A stretch of DNA of 64,000 bases from Cercophora sp. LCS_1 (Eukaryota; Ascomycota; Sordariomycetes; Sordariales; Lasiosphaeriaceae). The stretch is from contig JAPZLL010000050.1 in assembly GCA_036250225.1 (NCBI GenBank), positions 1 through 64,000 on the forward strand. Reading direction: 5' to 3'. Under the pieces are notes generated by a model, which saw only the letters and a program-made list of their open reading frames with translations, had not been told where the DNA came from and searched no databases. Made by a program: the position numbers and the translations under genes. Shown one piece after another: positions 54,695-64,000 of this stretch. The stretch's first letter is position 1. The number at the start of each line of letters is the position of its first letter.

Positions 54695-56568
54695 TCAAGC
54701 TCCCACAGACTTCTCCTTCCACATCCAACTCTTCAACGCCTCCGTACTCAACCCAACCGGCACCTTATCAACCCCCTGCCTCCACTTCATCGTCGTCCCA
54801 TACAGCCTATGCTCGGCCGGCCGCGCCACAAACCCCTGCGCCCTCACCGCATCAGCACTGTCCTCCCCCTCAACCACCACCCTCGCATCATACAACAGCA
54901 CCGCAAAATGCCTCGCTCTCGCCTGATCGCCGTTTGCAATCACAACCTGAAACGCATCATAATACGCCCTTGGGATCAGCCCAACCATCCCCTCGACCTC
55001 CAACAACCTCACCATCTCCCTCACCTTGCGCAAGCAAGCCAGAGGCGTCACAACAATGCCCACCCCATCGCCAATCTCGTCCTCCAGCTCCTTAAGCCGC
55101 TTGCGACGCGCGTCGCTCTCCTTCCGCTCAGTCCGTGACGTGGAACAACGTGAACAAGCACACCGGAATCCAAACGAGGCAAGCAGCCGCGCCTGGCGCT
55201 GTGCGTAGGTCTTGAAGCCATCGACATACGATATGGTGATCTCCTCACCAGCAGGGATATCCCGTATCGCGTGGATAGTCAGCTTGGAAAGGCCTGGGTT
55301 CCAGGTATTCTCAGCATTGTTAGCACACGAGTGGTTGATCCGCGACGCATCGAGGAAGATACCGGCTTCAGAGGCGGCGTGGCCGAGAGGAAGGGCGTTG
55401 GTCTTGGCGATGCCGATGGTGGCCGGGTATTCATCGCCCCATTTGTTGTGAAGTGCGAAAAAGCGCTCGCGGGTTGAGCAATCCAAGGTGGTGAGTTGTT
55501 GGGTGATCAGCTTGTTGAGAGTCTCGATGCCGGACTGGGTTGCGGTGTTACCTGGCAGGATGAGGGTTGGTGCTTCGCAGAGGATGCGGGTGCCTTTTGG
55601 GATGGCAGATGCGGCGATCATGGCGAGGCCCTTTCCGGGGAGAGGCTTGATCTTAAAGAGTGCTCCTTCAGCCCGGTGCGGTGTTCTCGGATCAGCCTTC
55701 GATATGCCATCGGTGTTGGGAGTGGTGGACACTTGGGCGGACACGGGGGCTGTGGTCGATGTGCTCCTGGGAGCCGATGTACCCCGGATCGCGTGTGGCT
55801 GGAGCATGACCCCCAAAGTCTCCTGCATCACAGACAGCAGTAGGTTCATTTCGTGCTCGAACACGGACTTGGTGCTCTTGAGGAACCATCCGAGCTTGCC
55901 TTTGTGGACTTCGGCCAGTGCGGCGATGTGGAGCTCGATGAGTGGGAGGTGTTTGTCGCGGAGGCCAATCATGCAGCGGTGGAAGCCCAACCAGTGGATT
56001 GTGTTTTGTTTGGTCTGGCCATCATCAAAGAGACGAGCCCATTCGGTGGGTGGGTTGGGATGGTCAACGTAGAGGACCCATTCGTCAGTCTTGGTTGTCA
56101 TCTTGTAGGCGCAGCTCATGCTGGGTTGCCCCGCGAAATGCTCGTTTGCGTTCACCAGGGCGACTTCTTCGATGCCGACGTCGAGCCCTGATCAGAAAGG
56201 GTTAGATGGAAGAGCCTATCGACTGGAGGGACCCCCTGATGGCACTTACCCTTGAAGAGCTCAACCATGAATGCCGCGAGCCGGACCATGGCATCTTCTC
56301 CTTTGGCACCCATGATTCCGACGACAGCTTCGAGGAAAAGGGCCGCGCGGTGGATGCACCTGCGAGTCTGAAGGATCTTGCACTGAGCTTTGTGGGCGCT
56401 CCAGTGAGTCTTCTGACACGCGGCGCTGCAGTAGGCGGTCTGTTGAGGGACTTCACCACCGTAGCTGGGGGCGTCGAGACAGCCAGAACATTTGTTTGTC
56501 GCTTCTTTGGAACAGGAGGAGCAACGACCATGCTGCGGAGGGGCCGTGTCAGCATCTGCGGGCGCCAT
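54695..56568 (-). CDS. MYND zinc finger/SET domain protein (SMYD-like)
   Basis: Two exons on the minus strand, 56568-56250 and 56187-54695, with a 62-bp intron (GTAAGT...GATCAG), give 603 aa. The start is MAPADADT. A MYND finger spans about 17-62 (CSSC..., CSGC, YCSAACQKTHWSAHKAQC). The C-terminal half is a SET domain: FKIKPLPGKGLAMIA, PKGTRILCEAPTL, the NHSC core in ASRINHSCANN and GEEITISYVDG with the usual Tyr, followed by a post-SET Cys cluster (FRCACSRC). MYND and SET are separated by about 200 residues, not interleaved as in animal SMYD proteins. It is predicted to be a lysine methyltransferase of unknown target. A decayed partial copy of its 5' half lies just beyond its 3' end, in the same orientation. 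Confidence 0.88.
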
Positions 56569-57903
56569 GATGACAAGTTGCTTAATGTTGCCGCTCTGGA
56601 CTTTGCGCTGGGCCACAGTTTCAAAAAAGAGAGAAAAGCCAGACATTTCCAGAAAATATGGCAAAGGAAGGAGATAAAACCCAGACGAAAAACGATACTT
56701 GTGTGCTGGAAATCGCCGGGCCTTCATCAGACTGTGCTTGTGGGTTTGTGCCACCCACATCATTGCAAGATAGCAAACGAAAAAGGCACCAATGGCCCTT
56801 GCAGGCAGAAACGACGCCATTTGCAAGGTCCCTCCCGTTGATCTTCAACTCTGCGACTGCGCAAAGATGATCACAAAACGAAGATCCGCCTATTGTAACT
56901 ATTTCAATGCATACCTAATTACCTTTGAGAGGAGCGAGATAAAGCACCTGCAAATCTTTGTTGCGTCTTTCATTCTTCATGCTAAACTAACATACTAATA
57001 GATCCGCAAAGGGGATCTTAAAAAGCCAGGAGAGAAAGGCCGCTGAAACCACCACTTGGAAGAATCCCCACCGCCGCCCTCGTCATATTGCTCACAATGT
57101 ACCACTAAAAAGCAAACAGAGCACCCGGAATGATCCGACCCTCCCGTCCCGAACTACCAGCAGCCACATCAAACGCTCAGGTCGAGCACGGGTGGTGGGG
57201 TTGATTTGACATTTTTGTCCCTTCATCGTTCCTCCATGTGCTCGTCACATTTAACATGTTGGATATCAGGTGGCAAATTAGTAGTCACGAGTGTGTCTTG
57301 ATTTCTACAGGAGAAAGAAAAGACCAGATTAGGATATCTCACCACGACTATGTACCTAACATCAGATGCCTTAGAAGTCTTGTGCTCAAGTTGCGTGACA
57401 CTGTGGCCGGCTGCATGCCGCGCAGACCCGAGTTCTTTCCTTCTCCTCCCAAGAGCACACCCCTCCCCTCGCGGCTGTGTCCCACCTTTGTTCGCCCAAC
57501 TCCCCGCTCCACCCCGTTGATCGCCACTATCCCATCGAATCAACATGACACAATCACACACATCCTTTCGACCATCCACACCGCCAAACGGCATGTTGTT
57601 CGGGGTCGCCTCTCTTCCGTGGGCGTGAGGTGTTAGGTAGGTAGTAGTCAACCCAAAATCCAAGCGCATTTGGTTTCAAAAACATCACGGAAACGGCATT
57701 GAAAATTCTGTTGAGACCTCTTGGGCCCTACAATACCCTTCGGGCGGCTTTAGTATGCCCCCATCACCTCAACCTCTCCAAACTTTGCCGGTTTAAACAG
57801 GCCTCCTCCACACTTCCTCGACAGCCCAGCAACCATCCCATGGGAAACCCTTCTTACTCTAGCGCATCCCTCCTGAGAAGAGAAAAACGACGTATCTTTC
57901 TGC
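56569..57903. other. Intergenic region
   Basis: About 1.33 kb between the MYND-SET start and the 3' end of the zinc-finger gene. Open frames here (such as 57223-57669 minus) have no recognisable motif and are not called. Confidence 0.5.
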
Positions 57904-60900
57904 TCAAATGTATTCCTGGTCACCAGGCTCAGGTGGCTCGGGATACGCTGGGTACGGTGGAATGTCAAAGGGGAAGGTATCGCCAAATGAACCAGATCCA
58001 TCGCCCGACTCTGGAGGCTCGTATTTCGGCAAGCTTCTCGAAAAGCTCGATGATTCTTCCGATCCCAGTTGCGAACTTTGTGTTGGTCGTGGACGCGCAG
58101 GCGGTCTGACGATATGTGGCACGGGCTCAGCCTGGATCGAATATTCTCCTCGGCGTCCTAGGAACCCGGGTTGAGAGGCTCGAGATAGCATATTAATCTC
58201 GGTCCCATCCAGACACTGTATCTCGGCCTCGCCGACCTTGAGCATGGCGTTCCCTTTGACACGGATCGTCACGTCCTCGTCCCCGACAGAAGATCGGGTT
58301 GTTGTTGTGGTGGTGGTGGTGGTAGCTGTCCGTCGGAAATCTGACTCGCTGCCGCTTGATCGAGTTGATCGATTGCCTCGACTTGATCTTCTGCCTCTTT
58401 CCCTCGTTCGCGACACCTCGTCTGCCAAGGGCCCACCGCCTGCCGAAGCCTCTTCTCGACGCAAGGTCCCCTGTCGCACTCTCTGCTCAGACGCGTTGTA
58501 TTCCGCGTGATCCTTAGAGCCTTCCCCTTCTGCACTATGTCAGCATTCGCTATTACGCGCAAATTGGAAGGGCGGTAGACCTTCGTCCAGGCTTTCATCG
58601 CTCTCAGTGGTTCTAGAGACACGCGGCCGGTCCCTCCTGTAGGTTGCTTCAAACTGCTCCTGGGTTAGACCTGCTGGCGGGCGAAACGCTAGGGTCGTTG
58701 GGCGGGCAGCTGCCGGTCTCCTCGGAGGCGGTGGCATTGCCCTCCGGTCATCCTCGAGCTTCTCCAATCTTCGTTGCGTCGAGGGCAAAATTAGGGGCCC
58801 GAGAGGTGACCGTGACGGGTGGCGCGGTGGTGGTGGCATCGCTCCCCGGGCATCGTTGATATCCACGGGCCTTCGGCGCACCGGGAATCGAGTCAGGGAA
58901 GCTGTGCTGTCCACATCCGGCGAATCAAGATCACGAGTAGGATAATCGTAGACACCGGACGGCGGCGGTGGCACTGCCCTCGGTGGGGGAGGATAATTAG
59001 AGGACAGCAGAGATTGCTGCGTATAGAAGCTTTCATTGCCCTTTGGCGGCCCCGAAACCCCGTAGTACGAAGTAGGCCTGCTTGTGCCCTTAGCACGAGG
59101 GCGAGACGAGGCCACGGTGATATCGGTACCGCCCCCATAGTATAAATGTGAAAACTCGAAGTCTCTCTCCGGAATCGCGTTGGGAATCCTGGCATGTTTG
59201 GCTGGTGGCCGCACTCTTGGGGTGGCAATCCTGGCTTTTTTGTCTGATGGTGGCACTCGTGTACCCGCACCAGAACTCCCCGCATCCTGTTCAGCCTCGA
59301 TGTCTCCCAAGGAGGGCTCTGGGACTTCTGTTTTGTTTGCTACCGTCGCCCGACCTTCTAACTCCGATGAATGCCCTTCAGTGACAACCACGAAACGTCG
59401 AGCCCCTGAGCTTTCCTCGTCCGCTGGTGGAAGGATAGGTTGCTGTATCTCCCCCTCAGTTGAACTCGGATATTCTTCGAGTTCTTCAGAAACCTGAGCC
59501 CGGCGATTATTGGAATCGTCGTGAGGCCGATCCGGGTACCGGTCATCTTCTGAGTCGCTTGGGGGCCACAGCGTAGGCCTCCTCTCCCGCAATTGTTTCT
59601 GCTGGCCGTCCATATTATCTCCAATTTGCGTGTCGGCCTCGTATCCATCATCATACGCAGCCTCAATCGCATCGTCTAGTGCGGCTTCAAATTCAGCCTC
59701 CCAATCCTTACTATGACCCCAGATGTGCCTCTGCCCAACGTTCAGGGATGATGACTGCGAGTTGGCGGAACCTTGCTCCAGAGCAGAATTATCATCCTCG
59801 CTTTCATCTTCGGCGTCGCCCTCGGTCGCAGTATTGGGGAGTGCAAAAAGTGCCAATGACTCGAGGTGCCCGGAAATGTGGGAGCTGTACTGGCGTTCAG
59901 AAGTGATGACGTAATCCCGGCACAAAAGGCACTGTCCTTTGACTTTGTTGGGATTTGCGTGGCCGCTCAGCGTCTCCAAGGTATCAACATCCTGAGTCGG
60001 TCGATCCCCGTGAGTCGATTGGACGTGATGGTTGAAATCGTTCGCCGTTGAAAATTCGTCTTGACATCCAAAAGGGCAGGTCCAAAAACGCCAGTGCACC
60101 TGCCGCATATGGTCAATCCAGTCGCTGCGACGCGGATACTGTTGCTCGGGCGTTTGGCAAGCATCGTCCAGACACATATAAGGCCGGAGATCTCGGAATA
60201 CATGGTTCCTGGCAGGCGAGGAAACCGAATCAGCATCGCAATTAAAATAGTGTGTGTAGCTCAAACTTACTTCCATTCCTTCCGCGTGTTGATGGAAATG
60301 ACCATGCGGCAGAATGGGCATTCAAACGGACCTTCAGCATGTTCCTTTGGCAAAGGAGGCACTCGGAGCTGGGTTGGATCAACAGTCGAAGGCGCATACG
60401 AAGTTCCCGAGACTTCTGACCTGTTGTCATCTGCCAGGTCAGAGAACTCCTGAAAGGATTCTTTTAGATGGTTGGGAATGGACGAAGCAATTGTCGACTT
60501 CCCCCGTGTGCTTGACTTCTCACGTTCGTCATGCTCGCCGTCCGCTTCGAGGCCATGGCCGAGCTTGGCGCGGTGTTCCTCGCGGTACTTGAAGTACTGT
60601 CGCCGCCAGGCGATGGCTCTACCTAACCGTTCTGAGATTTTAGCGCCGGCAGCGGGGAACTTGTCCTGTACATGCTTCGTATCCCACTGCTCAAAGATGC
60701 CCACAACATCGGCCCCAGCTCTCGATTTGAATCTGTCGTGAGGCGCCGGGTTCCGGATGGTGATGGACAGCCTGAGAAGACAGTCGATTGTATGCCCGAT
60801 ATCGGCGAGAATGCGAGAAATCTCTGAGTCTTCTAAACTGTCGTCATCCTGAAAATACTCGTCGAGCTCAAGGTCCGTCGCATCATTCAACTGGATGGCC

Positions 60901-61267
60901 GAGCTCGTGTCACCTTTGGCTGTAGAGGTGGCTGTGATTGCGATTAGCTCTCGATCAATCTCTGTGTTGTTCCATGTATCGAACCTTCATCAATAAACTT
61001 GCAAAGGCTTTGCAGAAGAGAGGCAATGTGGTTGCGTATCGACGATGCGTCGCGGAGACGATACTCGAGCGAATGGGTTCCCGATGAGCGATGAGCCCCA
61101 AGGTTGCCGGCCCACAACTTCAAACGCGCCAGGTGGGAAGTAGCAGCGGAAGACTCCGTAGGGCTATCTTCAAGAGTGGCGAGGAGTGCCTTGAATGAGG
61201 AAAATCCAGCAATCACCAGCGCCGAGATTGAGGACTGGGGCTCGCCCCGTTCATCTAGGCCCGTCAT
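57904..61267 (-). CDS. C2H2-type zinc-finger protein, fungal family
   Basis: Four exons on the minus strand: 61267-60985, 60931-60271, 60208-58581 and 58529-57904, giving 1065 aa. The first intron (60932-60984, donor GTTCGA) is needed to keep the frame. The third is 51 bp with a weak GTCTAC donor (58580), or 27 bp if GTAATA (58556) is used; both keep phase. The N-terminal region (GFSSFKALLATLE, LKLWAGNLGAHRSS, SLEYRLRDAS) and ITIRNPAPHDRF are recalled from a fungal family whose members carry C-terminal zinc fingers. The fingers occur around residues 285-410 (CPFCRMVISI, CLDDACQ...HMRQVH, WTCPFGCQ...HHVQSTH, CLLCRDYV...HISGH). The remaining 600 residues are acidic, Pro/Arg-rich and disordered, ending with a small beta-like segment (DVTIRVKGNAMLKVGEAEI). 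Likely nuclear; target unknown. Confidence 0.8.
58297..58324 (+). repeat. GTT/GGT trinucleotide microsatellite inside the zinc-finger gene
   Basis: About nine trinucleotides that read as a run of Thr codons on the minus strand in the last exon, probably length-variable between strains. Confidence 0.7.
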
Positions 61268-61774
61268 CTTGTCCAAAGAGACATCAGCTTGCCGGCCGGA
61301 GGCTGGAAAGGTGAGGGAAGCGATTGAGCGGTTGGTGAGAGGGCGAGCAAATTGTCGCTATCCGGGTCGAGTGATGGGAAATGCCCCGCGTCTCCGGACC
61401 AAGTGCTGCTCGATCCTTCCCGTCCTCATGTAGGTTGGGGACAAGAAAGAGTGTTCGCCGGGCTCGCCCAACTTGTCTCGACCAGGGAAGTTCACCTAAA
61501 ATTGGCGTCAACACGATGTTTAGAATCCCTTCAGAGACTATCATATGTGCCTAGAATCTCACAAAGTCAATTAAAGTTATGATCCTCCTTATTTGCTTCT
61601 TCTTTCCCTGAGAGGGAAATTACACCAACCTTGTTGGCTGGCGCATTTTTTGTCGGGAGTCGTCGCCTCGGTCTCAAGATGCGGGGTCGCTTCAGCCGCA
61701 CCTTCCTGAGGTCATCCAAGTCAACGTCACCCCCGCTCCTTCCACAGGACCGACCTCTCTAGACACCAAAAGAC
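61268..61774. promoter_or_regulatory. Divergent promoter region (zinc finger / DUF7580-like)
   Basis: About 500 bp between divergent start codons; no gene supported in it. Confidence 0.45.
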
Positions 61775-63696
61775 ATGTCAGGTCTCGAAGTGGTCGGTAT
61801 CGTCCTCGGTGTCCTGCCACTGGCGGTGAAAGCGCTTCAAGGCTACGTGAGCGTGCTTTCCTCGATGAAAAACGCGCAACGCAATTTGAACGCGCTCATC
61901 CGCGACCTCGAAACGGAGCAGATCAGACTTCAGACAACGTGCGAGCTTCTGCTTGACGGTGTTGCCCCACCTTCCGTCATCGACAAGTTAATCCAAAGCC
62001 CGTTTGGACCTGACTGGAAACCGTACAACGACCGCCTTCGGCTCCGACTATGGACCACATCTGGCAAGTTTGAAGAGCAAGTCACACAACTGCAGCAAGC
62101 GGCACAGGAACTGAGGGCCAAACTTTGCTTGGAAGCCGATGGCAGCGTGAGTCCTCACATGAGTTGGCAGGCGGAGATTGAATCCGTGACAGCTGACACG
62201 GCCGACAGACAAAACTCGCCGACCGTCAATCCATCAGCCAGGAGCTTAAGCGTGGGACATCTTTCACGCTGAAGAGAAAAGACTACGACGAGATTTTGAC
62301 CCGGATCAAAACCGCCAACACAGTTCTTCACGAACTCGCGGGACATAATTGCAATCTGGAACCGAAGCGAAGACATCGGTCCCAGGCTCGGCTCATCCAC
62401 TTAATCCGCGCGCTGGCAAGGAGCATCTTCAACGCCCTCCTATGTAGCTCGCCCCCTTGCTCTTGCAGCAAACCACACCAGATCTGCCTTGAGCTTGAGC
62501 CCAGGGATGTCGTCATCGTCCCAACGGATGTCGAAGACGACATTGCAAAGACCTTCAACTTCCACATGGTCATGGGCTCTCACCAACAGTCTTTGTCACA
62601 AAGTCCGCTCGGAGAACAACATGTGAGGCGCTGGGAGAGCATCCATCTCAAGCTCGCAGGCGCCCACGAGGGGAAATCTCCATCTGCTTCCACAGTTTCG
62701 CTGCCATCGCTCCCACTGACAGCGTCCTCTTTTCGGAGGTCACCCCGCGGCATTACCTGGGCCAAGTCCTTGGGCTCAAAGTTGACCAGGACATCAAGCT
62801 CACAGAGCACGTCGAGCTCCCAAACACTCACATCAGTTTCATCAACACAATCCAATGTCTCCTCGATTCAAACATGCACCTCAGTCTCATCCACACAGAC
62901 ACTAGTCGAAATGACCCAGGCTCTCTCTCTGGCGCCTGGACCCCCAGGGTCATGCATCCAAACCACCGTCTCGAGTCTCTGTCAGACCATATTCACAAAC
63001 ACCAAGTCGACGGTCGTCGACCTGTATGGCTACATTGCTGACACGGAGCGCAAGTTCGAGCTACGTCCGCCACCACAGAACCCACCTGACTCCCGAAACA
63101 TTATCACTCTCCGCGCCCTCCTCGGCGAGAAAAACGCCACCCTTCCACCATTTGACTACCCTCAGAAACTCAAGGTCGCCGTGGCCCTCTCGGTCAGCAT
63201 CCTCCACCTCTTTGGCACGCCATGGATCTCGAGCGTCGTCACACTAGATGATGTGCTCTTCTTCCACGACAGCGCCCAGCCACCTGATCCAAATAGCAAC
63301 TGCACATATCAACCTTTTGTCATCCAAGAACTTCGCGCTCAAGCCGCATCGCAGTGTAATCCCCGTACTAAGCACTGCATACCACGACCAGTAAATCTTG
63401 CCGTCCTCTCTCTCGGCGCCCTTCTCATCCAGGTGATCGTCGGGCGCGTGGTCGGTACCTTGGATATGACGGAGAACATGGACATGGGCGACATCGCATC
63501 GAAACACAAAGCGGGCACACAGCTTAGTAGTGAAGTTCTGGAGAATGGTGGAGACAAATACGACGCCGTCGTCAAGTGGTGTCTCGGCAAAGCCCTAGGG
63601 GTCGCAGGACTCGACAACGAGGCGTTCTGTCAGGAGTTTTACGGCGCTGTGGTGGCAAAGCTCAAGGAGGACGCGGAAATCACAGGAGGCGGGTGA
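61775..63696 (+). CDS. DUF7580-like protein
   Basis: Two exons, 61775-62146 and 62209-63696, joined in phase across a 62-bp intron (GTGAGT...GACAG), give 619 aa. The N-terminus MSGLEVVGIVLGVLPLAVKAL is a short hydrophobic helix characteristic of a fungal family in which similar N-termini precede helical bundles (as in prion-forming/HeLo-like and NLR N-domains). The middle part carries a Ser/Thr-rich linker (residues about 300-360). The C-terminal region (FDYPQKLKVAVALSVSILHLFGTPW, FFHDSAQPP, NLAVLSLGALLIQVIVGR, YDAVVKWCLG) matches the pattern I recall for DUF7580, which resembles a degenerate kinase-like lobe. Biochemical role unknown. The family is common beside HET and ankyrin genes. Confidence 0.75.
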
Positions 63697-63776
63697 AGTA
63701 TACAGAACCAGGACTTTGCATCTACTATCACCTTCAAACACCAGCGTCTGTTCCTCCTGCTGACATTTCTTTGCAT

Positions 63777-64000
63777 ATGGCATCACCCTCAGTCCCAAAT
63801 TCTCTTCCCTCCGTACACGTCGCCAACCTGCATCCGGGATTGCCCGGTTACTATCACCCTCTTCGCCTTGTCCGACGTCCGATCCTTGACTGCCATCTGC
63901 TGAATGACAACATCACCGACGTGGAACTTCGAATCCACTTCTACTTTGATGTCTTCAGCCTCGTTGCAGCCCTCCTGCTCTCTGTTGGCCTTTTGATGCG
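63777..64000 (+). CDS. 5' end of a membrane-protein gene (partial, runs off the window)
   Basis: From ATG 63777 the frame stays open to the window edge, coding 74 residues: a Pro-rich start (MASPSVPNSLPSVHVAN), a YYHPLRLVRRPILD block, and a membrane helix beginning FDVFSLVAALLLSVGLLM. No stop is reached, so it is the first exon of a longer gene. Family not recognisable from this fragment. Confidence 0.55.
   Translation, partial: MASPSVPNSLPSVHVANLHPGLPGYYHPLRLVRRPILDCHLLNDNITDVELRIHFYFDVFSLVAALLLSVGLLM

Noticed and set aside
60932..60984. Apparent frameshift in the first exon of the zinc-finger gene
   Set aside because: Resolved by a 53-bp intron with donor GTTCGA, branch-like GCTAAT and acceptor CACAG.
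1..64000. CRISPR arrays, bacterial operons, rRNA genes, intact transposons
   Set aside because: Nothing fits; the window is eukaryotic, and no transposase, reverse transcriptase or long terminal repeat was recognised.

Overview
The window is nuclear DNA of a filamentous ascomycete (Pezizomycotina, most likely a Sordariomycete). The evidence is eukaryotic gene structure with 45-60 bp GT-AG introns carrying CTAAC/CTGAC-type branch sites, a PDR-type ABC transporter, a LysM/GH18 killer-toxin-like chitinase, LysM effectors, and many HET-domain (heterokaryon incompatibility) genes. Gene models were assembled by hand from ORFs, splice signals and reading-frame phase. Family names come from recognising motifs; no database search was possible.

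Layout. 0-3.2 kb is decayed DNA: a short-chain dehydrogenase cut off before its catalytic Tyr at a palindrome-rich stretch, a degenerate direct repeat, and a frameshifted multi-exon gene. 4.4-5.1 kb is a bZIP regulator. 7.0-11.8 kb is a complete 4-exon PDR/ABCG efflux pump (1574 aa). 12.8-13.9 kb holds a small uncharacterised gene plus a decayed tandem paralogue.

15.6-25.1 kb is a secreted chitin-directed block: a 1389-aa killer-toxin-like chitinase (three LysM, one ChtBD1, GH18, and a glycine-rich hydrophobic C-terminus), a divergently transcribed 491-aa secreted protein of unknown family, and a four-LysM secreted protein. Adjacency of such chitinases to LysM genes is known in other fungi; the divergent partner is the least understood member.

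25.6-51.2 kb is an accessory, self/non-self-type region: four HET-domain genes (one a pseudogene with frameshift and nonsense codons, one an ankyrin-HET fusion of 1149 aa), five genes for membrane proteins including a DUF3176 protein and two other multi-exon families, a CorA-like membrane protein, an F-box/LRR-like protein, a 2EXR protein and a gene relic. Neighbouring HET and membrane genes are often divergent or convergent, not operon-like.

51.9-64 kb carries a secreted subtilisin-like (S8) protease, a MYND-SET protein with a decayed tandem copy beside it, a 4-exon C2H2 zinc-finger protein (1065 aa), a DUF7580-like protein and the 5' end of another membrane-protein gene running off the right edge.

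No tRNA, rRNA, CRISPR array or intact transposon could be supported.
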